In this document: positions 8,093 through 18,114 of the stretch, piece by piece
How positions within the stretch are numbered: position 1 is the stretch's first letter
Layout of the letters: each line of letters begins with the position of its first letter
Made by a program: the position numbers and the translations under genes
Assembly (NCBI GenBank): GCA_000166735.2
Contig: AEMJ01000222.1
Coordinates: 1-32,395 of the forward strand
Length of the DNA: 32,395 nucleotides
Reading direction: 5' to 3'
Source of the DNA: Leuconostoc inhae KCTC 3774
GTDB lineage: Bacteria; Bacillota; Bacilli; Lactobacillales; Lactobacillaceae
Notes under the pieces: model-generated
The model's database searches: none
What the model saw: the letters and a program-made list of their open reading frames with translations, nothing else
Told to the model about the DNA's origin: nothing

Positions 8093-8710
8093 TTAATGAT
8101 AAAAAAAGTTTTGAACAGCTTGAACAGCAGTTTCATTCCCAACAAAATATAAGGTATCTCCACGTTCAATAACGGCGTAAGGGCCAGGAGATACAACCAG
8201 CTCATCATCATGTAATAAAGCAACAATCGTTGTACCAGTACTCTGCCATAAGGTAAGCGTACCAATAGATTGACCAAATTTGGGGCTATCATCACTTAAT
8301 GCTAACTCATATGGACTCAGTGGGCTATGACGCTGAACACGTTGACTTTGTTCAAGTAACAATGTTAAAGCATTCTCCATTGATTTAATTTCTTGTTTTT
8401 GATTGGTAATGAGATCGTTTATTTGTTTGTGAATTGTTTGAATGTCAGATGTTGTCTGTGCTTGATTTAAAAATGCCTTGGCTTTTTCGCGAGACAGAAC
8501 TTCAACACCACTGCCATGTATCAGTTTAACAATCTGAAGGTCTGCTAGAATACTGACAGCTTTACGTGCTGTTTCAGATGATACACCAAAGGCGACGGAT
8601 AACGTTGATCTAGCATGTAGTTTGCTACCAACAGCATATTCGTTGTCGGCTATTTTTTGCGCGATTTGATACGCTATTTTGCGGTATCTTGGTTCTCTGA
8701 TTGTTTGCAT
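8093..8710 (-). CDS. busR: BusR, GntR-type HTH with RCK_C/TrkA-C domain, repressor of betaine uptake
   Basis: 205 aa from the ATG at 8710, chosen because GGAGA lies 5 nt upstream; the upstream ATG at 8752 has no ribosome site and lies within the operator area. Residues 1-70 form a winged helix of the GntR type (AYQIAQKIADNEYAVGSKL, ARSTLSVAFGVSSETARKAV). A coiled-coil-like segment follows (~95-125), then a RCK_C domain (SIGTLTLWQSTGTTIVALL, VVSPGPYAVIERGDTLYFVG). This is the BusR architecture; in Lactococcus and Streptococcus, BusR binds c-di-AMP and represses busA. The divergent position next to busAA-busAB fits exactly. Confidence 0.9.
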   Translation of the reverse strand: MQTIREPRYRKIAYQIAQKIADNEYAVGSKLHARSTLSVAFGVSSETARKAVSILADLQIVKLIHGSGVEVLSREKAKAFLNQAQTTSDIQTIHKQINDLITNQKQEIKSMENALTLLLEQSQRVQRHSPLSPYELALSDDSPKFGQSIGTLTLWQSTGTTIVALLHDDELVVSPGPYAVIERGDTLYFVGNETAVQAVQNFFYH

Positions 8711-8744
8711 GGCATTCTCCAAAAGCAGGTGTTGGTTTGACAAA

Positions 8745-8815
8745 AGTGACAACTTGTGACAAAATAGAAGACATCACTTAGTGACAATTCTTTTTTTCAA
8801 TAAGTTGTCACTAAG
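8745..8815. promoter_or_regulatory. Repeated GTGACA boxes between busR and busAA (probable BusR operators)
   Basis: Four boxes: AGTGACAA from 8745, TTGTGACA (8754-8761), CTTAGTGACAA (8777-8787) and its inverted copy TTGTCACTAAG (8805-8815), the last two forming an 11-bp perfect inverted repeat with a 17-bp spacer. The first two are direct repeats 11 bp apart near the busR start. TTGTCA at 8805-8810 could double as a -35 for busAA. BusR is known to use bipartite motifs. Confidence 0.75.
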
Positions 8816-8911
8816 AAGTATAAGATAAATAGTGAGCGTAGTCAATGAAAATAAGTTAAAACTGTTAAAAAAGCGGGTTACTTAATTTATTTTCAACAAA
8901 TGGAGGGCTTC

Positions 8912-10104
8912 ATGGCTAAAGTAGAGATTAAACATCTCACAAAAATATTCGGAAAGCGACCCAAAGCGGCGCTGAAGATGGTAAAACAACATAAAAGTAA
9001 AGATGAAATTGTTGAAAAAACTGGCAGCACAGTTGGTGTATACGACATCAACATGAGTATTGACGAAGGCGAAATATTCGTTATTATGGGACTATCAGGT
9101 TCAGGTAAATCAACATTAATCAGACTGTTAAATCGCTTGATTGAACCAACTCAAGGACAACTGTTCATTGATGGTGAAGAGATCACTAAATTTAATAAAA
9201 AACAGATGTTAGAAATACGCCGTCAAAAAATGAGCATGGTGTTTCAGAATTTTGGTCTTTTTCCACACCGTACATTACTAGAAAACACTGAATATGGCTT
9301 AGAAATACAAGGTGTTAATAAGGAAGAACGCCGTAAACGTGCAGAACATGCACTAGACAATGCTAAATTGTTAAGTTATAAAGATCAATATCCTAGTCAA
9401 CTGTCAGGTGGCATGCAACAACGAGTGGGACTTGCGCGTGCGTTAACAAACGACCCAGACATTTTATTAATGGACGAGGCTTTTTCGGCTCTTGATCCAT
9501 TAGTACGTGGTGAAATGCAAGATGAATTACTAGAATTACAAGCAAATGTTCAAAAACAATCATTTTTATTACACATGATTTAAATGAAGCTTTACATATT
9601 GGTGATCATATTGCCATTATGAAGGATGGTGAATTGCAACAAATTGGGACAGGAGAAGAAATTTTAACGCATCCTGCTAATGAGTATGTGAAGTCCTTTA
9701 TTGGTGGCGTTGATCGTTCGAAGGTTTTGACTGCAGAAAGTATTATGATTCCGGCTTTAACAACAAATATTGATGTGGATGGTCCAACAGTTGCTTTACG
9801 AAAGATGGCAGACGAAGAAGTATCAGGATTAGTTGCCGTGAACCGTAAACGAGAGATGCTTGGCTACCTATCATCGGATGAAGCGGCGAAGGCACGTCGA
9901 AATCAAACGCCACTATCACAAGCTGTTATGCAAATGCCAACAGTTGATTTAGACACACTAGTTGCTGATATTATGCCAATTATTTATGATGCACAAACGC
10001 CGGTAGCAGTTGTTGACGCCAATAAACATGCAAGAGGTGTTATCATTCGAGGTTCTGTTTTGGAAGCATTAGCCGATACGGAAGGAGATGAAACCGATGC
10101 CTAA
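8912..10104 (+). CDS. busAA: Glycine betaine ABC transporter ATPase with CBS domains, BusAA/OpuAA (one frameshift)
   Basis: Start at 8912, with GGAGG 5-6 nt upstream. Walker [10 protein letters not shown] (residues 60-68), signature [15 protein letters not shown] and Walker [14 protein letters not shown] are intact. The frame breaks at 9583. Adding one A to the five-A run at 9552-9556 restores [29 protein letters not shown], including the switch His. The C-terminal ~120 residues form the tandem CBS region ([32 protein letters not shown]) that senses ionic strength or c-di-AMP in OpuA systems. Restored length is 397 aa, normal. The next gene overlaps by 8 nt. It powers osmoprotectant uptake at the membrane. 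Confidence 0.93.
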
Positions 10105-11803
10105 TTTACCTAAAGTACCATTAGAGAGTTGGATAAGTGAGGGCGTCAACTGGCTGACAACTCATTTATCTGGACTATTTAATTTGATGCAAAGAAGTGG
10201 TCAAAGTATCATGGATGGCCTAACCAATGGCTTGACAGCAATACCAATGCCATTGATGATTGCTGGATTAACAGTTATAGCTATTTTAACAACACCTAAA
10301 AAATATGGTTTTCCCTTATTCACCTTAATTGGTTTGGCATTAATTGCCAATCAAAATTTATGGTCGGACTTGATGAGTACCGTGACATTGGTTATTATGG
10401 CGTCTGTTATTTCTCTTGTAATTGGTATTCCATTAGGAATTATTACTGCTAAATCGCCAAAAACTGCCGCAATTGTTAAACCAATTTTGGATTTCATGCA
10501 GACAATGCCTGGCTTTGTTTATTTAATTCCTGCTGTTGCCTTCTTTGGTATAGGTGTGGTACCTGGCGTATTCGCTTCAATTATATTCGCACTGCCACCA
10601 ATGGTGAGAATGACTGATTTAGGTATTCGACAAGTACCTGTGGCATTAGTTGAAGCCGCTGATTCTTTTGGATCGACAACTTGGCAAAAATTGATTAAGC
10701 TTGAATTACCAAATGCGAGAAATACTATTTTAGCTGGTGCAAACCAGACAATTATGTTAGCATTATCAATGGTTGTGACTGCATCAATGATTGGGGCACC
10801 AGGCCTTGGTCGCGGTGTATTATCTGCTGTACAGCGTGCAGATGTTGGTTCAGGTTTTGTCAATGGCCTTGGATTAGTTATTTTAGCTATTATTATTGAT
10901 CGTTTCACGCAAAAGCTAAACACCAAGCCGGGACAAAAGGTAGCAACACGCCCTTGGCGTCGCTGGGCAATTTTGGCCACAGCACTCATTATGATTGGCG
11001 GTGGTGTTGTCAATGCGGTAACATCACAGAAATCATCTGGTCAAAAAGTCAACCTTGGTTATGTTTCTTGGGATTCTGAAGTCGCTTCAACAAACGTATT
11101 GGCTGAGTCGCTTAGACAACATGGCTACGATGTGACAATGACACCACTGGATAATGCTGTGTTATGGCAATCATTAGCAAACGGGCAGGTGGATGCGTCA
11201 GTCAGTGCTTGGTTACCATATACCCATAAAGCATTATATGATCGATATAAAAATGATATTTCATTACTTGGGCCAAACTTACATGGTGCAAAAACTGGCT
11301 TTGTTGTCCCAGATTATATGAAAGTAAATTCAATTGCTGATTTAACTAATGAAGCCAACAAAACAGTTACGGGTATTGAACCTGGTGCTGGTGAAATGAT
11401 TACCGCACAAAAAACACTTGATAGTTATTCAAATCTTAAGGGATGGAACTTACTAAGTGCTTCTTCAGGTGCTATGGCAACTGCACTTGACAAAGCTTAT
11501 AAAACAAAACAAGATATTGTGGTAACAGGATGGTCACCACATTGGATGTTTAGTAAGTATAAGTTAAAGTATTTACAAGATCCAAAGGGAACAATGGGTA
11601 AGAATGAAAGTATCAATACCATTACGCGTAAAGATTTGAAAAAAGATAATCCTAAATTTGAAAAAGTGATGGATAAATTTAATTGGACTAAAGAAGATAT
11701 GGAAAGTGTCATGCTTGACATACAAAATGGGGCAAAGCCAAAGCAAGCTGCAACAAAGTGGTTGAAATCACATCAAAAGCTTGCTGATAGTTGGTATAAG
11801 TAA
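10097..11803 (+). CDS. busAB: Glycine betaine permease fused to substrate-binding protein, BusAB/OpuABC
   Basis: 568 aa from the ATG at 10097, which has AAGGAG 10 nt upstream; the ATG at 10088 would directly abut that site. The N-terminal half is a membrane permease with the coupling [22 protein letters not shown] loop, split by TM segments such as [17 protein letters not shown]. After a further TM (~residues 290-310) comes the OpuAC-type binding domain ([57 protein letters not shown]) whose Trp residues form the quaternary-amine cage. The fusion tethers the binding domain outside the membrane, as in lactococcal OpuA/BusA. It forms the transporter with the upstream ATPase. Confidence 0.94.
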   Translation: MPNLPKVPLESWISEGVNWLTTHLSGLFNLMQRSGQSIMDGLTNGLTAIPMPLMIAGLTVIAILTTPKKYGFPLFTLIGLALIANQNLWSDLMSTVTLVIMASVISLVIGIPLGIITAKSPKTAAIVKPILDFMQTMPGFVYLIPAVAFFGIGVVPGVFASIIFALPPMVRMTDLGIRQVPVALVEAADSFGSTTWQKLIKLELPNARNTILAGANQTIMLALSMVVTASMIGAPGLGRGVLSAVQRADVGSGFVNGLGLVILAIIIDRFTQKLNTKPGQKVATRPWRRWAILATALIMIGGGVVNAVTSQKSSGQKVNLGYVSWDSEVASTNVLAESLRQHGYDVTMTPLDNAVLWQSLANGQVDASVSAWLPYTHKALYDRYKNDISLLGPNLHGAKTGFVVPDYMKVNSIADLTNEANKTVTGIEPGAGEMITAQKTLDSYSNLKGWNLLSASSGAMATALDKAYKTKQDIVVTGWSPHWMFSKYKLKYLQDPKGTMGKNESINTITRKDLKKDNPKFEKVMDKFNWTKEDMESVMLDIQNGAKPKQAATKWLKSHQKLADSWYK

Positions 11804-11875
11804 CATTTGAGATGCAAGAATGATTATAATTAAGTCTATTTGATTGATGGTTTATAATTATCGTAAAATTCATAC

Positions 11876-11926
11876 AAAAAAGGCATTAAGGAAATTAGAG
11901 AAATCTAGTCGACTTAGTGCTTTTTT
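11876..11926 (+). terminator. Terminator of the busAA-busAB operon
   Basis: An A-run, GCATTAAG pairing with CTTAGTGC (one G-U), and a six-T run. It lies 73 bp after the busAB stop. Confidence 0.8.
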
Positions 11927-11934
11927 AGGCAAAT

Positions 11935-11975
11935 AAAAAAGCGTCAGAAAGCATTCTTACATTTCTGGCGCAAAA
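11935..11975 (-). terminator. Terminator of lacS
   Basis: GCGTCAGAAA (11941-11950) pairs with TTTCTGGCGC (11962-11971) with one G-U. On the minus strand the stem is followed by a six-T run (plus-strand A at 11935-11940), 44 bp after the lacS stop. Confidence 0.8.
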
Positions 11976-12018
11976 TAATGTTGTAGGTGTTCAATCCGTT
12001 TTATGCTAATAACATAAA

Positions 12019-13946
12019 TTAATCTTTTGATAAATGTAATATAATATCATTTTTATCAACAATACTACCGGCTTTTTTAGTGTGCTTCAAGGATGATAGC
12101 GCAGTTGAATTGGTTATAGTAACAATAACCGTATCATCAAATCCAACATCTTTAATTGATTTATCCCAGAATTCAATCAAGAGATCACCCTTTTTAACAT
12201 GTTGTCCACGTTCAAAGTATGTTATAAAACCAGTACCACGCATGGCTACTGTACCAATACCAATGTGAATAAGTGTAACAACACCTGAATCTGAAACCAA
12301 ACCAACTGCATGTCTTGTTGAAAACGCAACACGAACGATGCCATCAAATGGGGCATAAACACGACCATCAGAGGGGATGATACCGAAACCATCGCCAAGT
12401 GACCCTGAAGAAAATGTTTTATCTTTGACATCGGAAAGTGCAATCAATTTTCCAGCAATTGGCGCATTAAATGTTGATTGCCCGATAGCTAATTTGGGTA
12501 CAATAATGTCGTTGTCACTTGAACTGACCACAAATTCTTTGCCCCAAGTTTTTTCGAGTTGATCCACAATTTCAGCGTGCTTTTTTTCAGTCAATGTGAC
12601 TTTTTTATAGAAAACAAATGTACCGAGAATAATCACAACAAATGGGACGCCAAACATAATAACTTTAAAAATTAATTGCCCTGAACCAGTGATTGAAGCT
12701 GCAGTTGCACCAGTTGTCATACCAGCAGCAACTGCTGTTAAACCAACAACACCATTTGAAATGGCACCTGCTAATTTATCCAATAGGGGACGTACTGACA
12801 ATGTGAGTGATTCATCACGGTGGCCAAGCTTGAGCTGACCATATTCGACAGAATCAGAGATTGTCATTAACACGACTAAGAATACTAATGGTTGAGGGAT
12901 AGCAAATAATTGTGCTGCAAGAATAACTAGTGGCAGTGACGTGCCAGCAATAACAAATAGAATAATACCGACTGTCATAGTCAATATGCACCAGAAGAAC
13001 AAGCTGCGACGATTGAGTTTGTCAGCCAGTTTAGGAAATAATGCGACTGAGATCAATCCAGTGAAAACGTTTATACCAGCAAAGATTGTGAACGCGGAGG
13101 CATTACCTAAAATAAAGGTGAAATAATAAAGCTCGAGTGAATTCACAAGTGTTATACCAGTTGTATAGAGGCCATAAGCCAATGCAATCCACATTAGTTG
13201 ATCGTTATGTGTCAAAATGTGCATAACATTTTTAAAGCTGGTTTTTCTTTGTTTTTACGAAGATCTGAATCAACCTCTTTTGTACCAATTCCAACGACAA
13301 TAGAACTGATCCATGCGACACCGGCTACAATGACAGCAAACCAGAACCAACCGCGAGTATCACCAGTACCACCATTACGATTCAAGGAGAAGAAAAGAAC
13401 AAGTGGCATAACAACAACACCGACTAAATTAGCGCCTAATGTCGAGCCGATACGGGCAAATGTTGCTGTCTTTTCACGTTCTCTAGAATCAAATGTCAGT
13501 GCGGGAATCATCGACCAAAATCCAATATCCTTGAAGGAATAGAAGATATCCATTGTAATGTAGATCAGTGCAAAGAGCACAAGATATACAATGGGGTTAG
13601 ATTTGTTTAAACCGCCCATATTAGTAAATAAGATCACTAAGGCAATTGAGCCAACTGTTCCACCAATGACAACCCAAGGTTTGAATTTTCCCCATCGCGA
13701 AACTGTATTATCAATTGCATTACCAATGAAGGGATCAATGGCTAATTCTACAAAGCGCAATAGAAAAATAACCAAGGTAATAATGCTAATCATTCTATCA
13801 TTTTGAGCGGCATTACCACTGTTGAAAAGGTGAGTAGTGACGAACATAATGAAATACGTTGAAAGTGTTGCGAAAAACACATCATTACCAAACGCACCGA
13901 ATGCATATGACATGCGCGATGACATAGATTGTTTGTTAGACTTCAT
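12019..13946 (-). CDS. lacS: LacS, lactose/galactose permease (GPH family) with C-terminal EIIA domain (one frameshift)
   Basis: It reads as a 244-aa frame (13946-13212) and a 401-aa frame (13224-12019). Adding one base to the T5 run at 13242-13246 (A on the minus strand) restores [17 protein letters not shown] and gives 642 aa; LacS of S. thermophilus is 634 aa. The N-terminal ~450 residues are GPH-family membrane domain ([33 protein letters not shown]). The last ~160 residues are an EIIA-Glc-like domain with RHAVGL and LIHIGIGTV; the phosphorylatable His is about residue 561. HPr-dependent phosphorylation tunes transport. AAGGAG precedes the ATG. It is divergent from galR. Confidence 0.95.
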
Positions 13947-13985
13947 AAGCGTATCTCCTTTAATTTAGTTCAGCTAACATAATTC

Positions 13986-14014
13986 ATAGTAAGCGCTTTC
14001 ATAATAAAAAGCAA
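13986..14014 (-). promoter_or_regulatory. lacS promoter with overlapping cre site
   Basis: Minus strand: TTGCTT (14009-14014), 17 bp, TACTAT (13986-13991). The plus-strand sequence AGTAAGCGCTTTCA (13988-14001) is close to the cre consensus TGWAARCGYTWNCW and covers the -10, so CcpA should repress lacS in the presence of glucose. Confidence 0.75.
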
Positions 14015-14017
14015 CCT

Positions 14018-14063
14018 TTTTAGTAAACTTTTAGTAAAGTATTATATCGCGATGTGTAGTAAA
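14018..14063. promoter_or_regulatory. TTTTAGTAAA boxes, probable GalR operators
   Basis: Two direct copies of TTTTAGTAAA start at 14018 and 14029 (11-bp phase), with a third weaker TAGTAAA at 14057-14063. They lie just upstream of the lacS -35 and over the likely galR promoter. The same box recurs before galK at 15154-15162 and 15185-15194. Sharing between the two target regions suggests the LacI-family regulator encoded here. Confidence 0.55.
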
Positions 14064-14132
14064 ATAAAGAAGAGAGCCTTAGGGATATAATTAATAATAA
14101 ATAGCGCCCTACTAAGAACTGAGGATGAATAA

Positions 14133-15143
14133 ATGGTGACAATTAAACAAATAGCGACAGCAACAGGGGTGTCCTCTAGTACTGTATCACGGGTTCTGAA
14201 CAGCGATATGACATTGTCAGTATCTGATAACACGCGCCAAAAAGTTATTGATACTGCTAAACAATTGAATTATATTAAAAAAGCTAAAAAAAATGAAAAG
14301 CAAAAAACGATTCATATTTGTGTACTGACCGTATTTTCAGAATCTCGCGAGGCGCGTGATACGTATTGGCGACAAATTTATATGGGCATTGAGAAAGCAG
14401 CCTATCAAAGTGGCGTTCTAATTGATGAAATAATTAGAATTGATCAGGGCGTGGATGCGATGCTCTTGGGGAACTTTGATGCTGTTATTATTTTAGGAAA
14501 CATTTCAGAGGAAGCGATTACTAAAATTCGAGAGATCAATCATAACATAGTTTTAGTTGATTCCACGGTTCATTATGATGATGTGACTGCAGTTAATCCA
14601 GAATTAAGTCAAATGACATATCGTATCTTAGACGAACTATATGGTAATGGTCGGCGGCATATTGGATTTATTGGTGGAGACAATGATGTCTTAGAGTTAG
14701 ATGGCACCTCAAAATCAAAAATAAATGATCCGCGATTTGATTCATATCATGAATGGATGAGCTTAAAGCAATTGCAACCACAATCATTTATTGGTGATTG
14801 GCGTCCAGAGACAGGGAGTCAAGGAACGGTTAAATTATTGGCTGATGGCAACATCATTGACGCGTTAGTCGTGGCATCTGATCCAATTGCCATTGGAGCG
14901 ATCAGTATATTGAAAAATTATGGTTTGGAACCAGGTAAAGATATAGATATTGTGAGCTTTGATAATTTAGATATTGTTGCTTATATCATACCGCCATTAA
15001 CGACGGTTGAATTAAGTCCTTTAGCACTTGGAAAAACTGCATTGGCACAGGCTATAGAATTGAGCTCGGCGGCACATGATTGGACTAATTGGACGACAAT
15101 TCCAAGTTCATTAAAGTATAGAGAGACTTTTAAATTAAAGTAA
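14133..15143 (+). CDS. galR: GalR/LacI-family transcriptional regulator of the lac-gal genes
   Basis: 336 aa. The N-terminal LacI-type HTH and hinge (VTIKQIATATGVSSSTVSRVLN, split by the DNA recognition helix) covers residues 2-60, followed by a periplasmic-binding-protein-like effector domain (GRRHIGFIGGDND, ALVVASDPIAIGAISILKNYG, DIVSFDNLDIVAYIIPPLTTVE). The length and late SFDNL..PPLTTVE motif fit streptococcal/LAB GalR. GAGG lies ~8 nt before the ATG. Flanked by divergent lacS and downstream galK, it probably senses galactose or a derivative; repressor versus activator cannot be told from the sequence. Confidence 0.88.
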   Translation: MVTIKQIATATGVSSSTVSRVLNSDMTLSVSDNTRQKVIDTAKQLNYIKKAKKNEKQKTIHICVLTVFSESREARDTYWRQIYMGIEKAAYQSGVLIDEIIRIDQGVDAMLLGNFDAVIILGNISEEAITKIREINHNIVLVDSTVHYDDVTAVNPELSQMTYRILDELYGNGRRHIGFIGGDNDVLELDGTSKSKINDPRFDSYHEWMSLKQLQPQSFIGDWRPETGSQGTVKLLADGNIIDALVVASDPIAIGAISILKNYGLEPGKDIDIVSFDNLDIVAYIIPPLTTVELSPLALGKTALAQAIELSSAAHDWTNWTTIPSSLKYRETFKLK

Positions 15144-15152
15144 GCGTTTACA
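15139..15152 (-). promoter_or_regulatory. cre site (CcpA) at the galR/galK junction
   Basis: Reverse complement TGTAAACGCTTACT matches TGWAARCGYTWNCW at every position. It overlaps the galR stop codon and lies upstream of the galK promoter region, so it probably mediates carbon catabolite control of galKTM-lacZ. Confidence 0.8.
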
Positions 15153-15153
15153 T

Positions 15154-15258
15154 TATAGTAAATAAATGGTAGAATTTGTTTGTATTTTAGTAAATATATC
15201 CAAAAATCAAATTAATGAGCATAATTAATTTGATATGATAATTTTTCCGTATTATATG
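15154..15258 (+). promoter_or_regulatory. galK promoter region: two AGTAAA boxes, an 11-bp inverted repeat and a promoter-like pair
   Basis: TATAGTAAA (15154-15162) and TTTTAGTAAA (15185-15194) repeat the boxes seen before lacS. ATCAAATTAAT (15206-15216) and ATTAATTTGAT (15224-15234) form a perfect inverted repeat with a 7-nt spacer. TTGATA (15230-15235) lies 17 bp from TATATG (15253-15258), a plausible promoter. The hairpin could be an operator or the galR terminator (a T5 follows at 15242). Confidence 0.5.
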
Positions 15259-15347
15259 CCCATCTAATGAAAGTGAACGGCCTGGTAACTAGTAGTACAG
15301 CTACAACAGAAATAATGCTAGTCAAGTAGAAAAAGAGGAATTGATAG

Positions 15348-16536
15348 ATGACTAATGTTTATGAGAAATTATCGCAAGTTTTTGTTAACAAGTTTAATCA
15401 TATGCCAAGTGATAAGTTTTTTTCACCAGGGAGAATTAACTTGATTGGTGAACATACTGATTATAATGGCGGCCATGTATTTCCGGCATCGATTACATTA
15501 GGAACATACGGTGTGGCTTCAGCGCGTTCTGATAAACAAGTCAAGCTTTATTCGACAAACTTTGTTGAACAAGGTGTGATTAGTTTTGACATTGATGACG
15601 AAACAAAAATGTCAAATGCATCGTGGGGAAATTTTGTAAAGGGTGTATTACAGGCTATGAAAGGTTATGGTAATCATTTTACTTACGGCTTTGAATTAGT
15701 CATTGAAGGTGACATTCCAAATGGTTCAGGTCTATCGTCTTCTTCTTCGTTGGAACTATTAATTGGGGTTATGGCGCAAAAATTGTATAATCTTAAAATT
15801 CCAAGATTACAATTAGTTGCTTGTGGGCAACGTGCTGAAAATGATTTTGTGGGTGTCAATACTGGTATTATGGACCAATTTGCCATTGGTTTTGGTGAAA
15901 AAGAGCATGCTATTTATCTAGACACGAATACAATGATTTATGAGATGGTACCAATTCATTTAGGCGAGTATGTGGTCGTTATTATGAATACAAATAAGCG
16001 TCGTGAATTGGCAGAATCTAAATATAATGAACGTGTCCGTGAGACACAAGAGGCCGTTTATCAGTTGCAAAAATATCTAAAAATTGAGTTTTTAGGTGAA
16101 CTAGATGGCCCCACTTTTGAAAAATATGCTCACTTTATAACAAATAAAACTGTTGTTAAGCGTGCACGACATGCAGTTTATGAAAATGAACGAACAAAAT
16201 CAGCGGTTAAAGCATTGAAAGCAAATGATTTGACTGCTTTTGGCCAGTTAATGAATGCTTCTCACAAGTCTTTGAAGGAAGATTATGAAGTTACTGGCAT
16301 TGAACTTGATACACTTGCTGAAACAGCACAAGGCATCAGTGGGGTACTTGGTGCACGTATGACGGGAGCTGGTTTTGGTGGCTGTGCCATTGCATTAGTC
16401 CACCATGATTCAGTTGACGCGTTGGAAAAATAGTTGGCAAAAATATGAATCAGTTATGGGTTATGCGCCATCATTTTATGTCGCAAATATTGGGAAAGGT
16501 GCCCACTGGGTAGGTGCCATACAGGAGGATAAGTAA
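15348..16536 (+). CDS. galK: GalK, galactokinase (two frameshifts near the C-terminus)
   Basis: Phosphorylates galactose with ATP in the Leloir pathway. The GHMP kinase signature FSPGRINLIGEHTDYNGG is at residues ~25-42, the ATP loop GSGLSSSSSLEL at ~124-135, NTGIMDQFAIGFG in the middle, and GARMTGAGFGGCAIAL near the end. The frame stops at 16433, ~35 residues short. Adding one A to each of the five-A runs at 16426-16430 and 16439-16443 restores ALEKIVGKKYESVMGYAPSF through GKGAHWVGAIQEDK to TAA at 16536 (396 aa). GAGGAA precedes the ATG. The restored stop overlaps the galT ATG (TAATG), a normal coupled operon junction, which supports the repair. Confidence 0.94.
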
Positions 16537-18031
16537 TGAATAGGAGTGCGCTAGTAAATATATTTGCTAAACGTGTCATTGAAGCCACAGATTATCTCGA
16601 TGATGATAAAGTCTATTTAATTAATCAAATTCTCGGCATTGTTGGTGAGTCAAGTTATATGGTGGCTCCTGAGGACAGTGATTTGGAAAAATTATCGACC
16701 CTTGACATATTAGATCAATTAATAATGTTATCTAAAAACAATGGCACTTTGGCCAATAGACAAATGAATGAAGATATGTTGGGCGCACAGTTGATGAATT
16801 TATTTGTGCCAATACCGTCGCAGGTGAATAAATTATTTTGGACGTATTATCAAGTATCACCTGAATCTGCAACTAATTATTTATTTGAATTGTCGAAGCG
16901 CAGTAATTATATTAAAACGCGTGAAATTAGTCAAAATATCTCGTTTCCAGCACCAACAAACTATGGCGAATTACAAATAACGATTAACTTATCTAAGCCA
17001 GAAAAAGATCCTAAAGCCATTGCAGCAATGAGTCATGAAAGCAATCAGAAATTACAGTATCCAGCCTCTCAATTGGCACGCGAAAATGAAGGTTACTGGG
17101 GCCGTTTAGATTACGCAGCACGAACAAATCATCGTGTGGTTCCTCTAACATTGGGCGGTGAAACTTGGTATTTTCAATATTCACCTTATGCCTATTTTAA
17201 TGAACATGCGATTGTCTTGTCGCAAACGATTCGACCTATGCATATTGATGAAGAAAACATGGCGCGCCTATTAGAATTTGTAACGCAATTTCCAGATTAT
17301 TTTATAGGCTCAAATGCGGATTTACCAATCGTTGGTGGATCCATTTTATCACATGACCATTTTCAAGCGGGGCGGTACGAATTGCCGATGGCCAAGGCAG
17401 CAATTAAACAGAAAATTCATATCGCAAATGTAACACTTGATGAAGCAGGTGTATTGAATTGGCCTATGACAGCTATTCGTTTGATAGATAAAAATAAAAA
17501 TAAGTTATTAAAAGCTGCCATGCATGTGATTAAAATATGGCATGTTTATGATGATACATCTTTGTCAATTAAAAGTTATGATGAAAATGGCACACCACAC
17601 CATACAGTGACGCCAATTGTGCGTTATCGTCATGGCAGGTATGAAATTGATTTAGTTTTGCGTGACAACAATGTTTCAGATGTTTTTCCTGATGGTATTT
17701 TCCATCCACATCCTGATGTTCAACATATCAAAAAAGAGAACATTGGTTTAATTGAGGTCATGGGATTGGCTATTTTACCACCACGATTAAAAAAGAATTA
17801 GTGGCAGTAGAAGATTTCTTACTCGAAAAGGTTGACCATGTGGCGTCAAAACATCAAGCATGGGCAGACCAATTGCTTGTCTCACACGAAGTGAACACTG
17901 AAAATGTTGAAAATATTGTGCAACAAAGTGTTGGTCAAATATTTAAGCGGGTATTAGAAGATGCCGGTATTTTCAAATCTAATGATACCGGTCAACAAGG
18001 ATTGCAGAAATTCATTCATGAGATAGAATAA
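16536..18031 (+). CDS. galT: GalT, UDP-glucose--hexose-1-phosphate uridylyltransferase, class II (one frameshift)
   Basis: Swaps UMP between UDP-glucose and galactose-1-phosphate. It is the Firmicutes-type GalT, with FPAPTNYGELQITINLSK, ENEGYWGRLDYAAR, SILSHDHFQAGRYELPMAKA and VTPIVRYRHGRYEIDLVLR, the usual blocks of class II enzymes (~490 aa). The frame stops at 17801 after 421 aa. Adding one A to the six-A run at 17789-17794 restores PPRLKKELVAVEDFLLEKV and continues to 18031 (498 aa), so the small downstream frame is the C-terminus and not a separate gene. The start overlaps the galK stop by 1 nt. An AGGAGG-like site lies within the galK end. Confidence 0.94.
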
Positions 18032-18114
18032 AGTCATTAATCGTTTATGACCCTCTAATTTGTATGTGATTAAAAATAGAATGATTTCAGTTATTTGAAA
18101 AAGGAGATATGGAT

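Noticed and set aside
8068-8295. 75-aa minus-strand frame inside busR
   Set aside because: An offset frame of the RCK_C region; hydrophobic only by frame chance.
10519-11013. 164-aa frame opposite busAB
   Set aside because: Pro/Thr/Ile-rich shadow of the permease coding strand, with no ribosome site.
12019-13224. Two separate permease genes at lacS
   Set aside because: The second frame starts in the middle of the membrane domain; one added base gives a normal LacS.
17801-18031. Separate 76-aa gene after galT
   Set aside because: It is the GalT C-terminus; it has no ribosome site and joins after one A is added to the run at 17789-17794.
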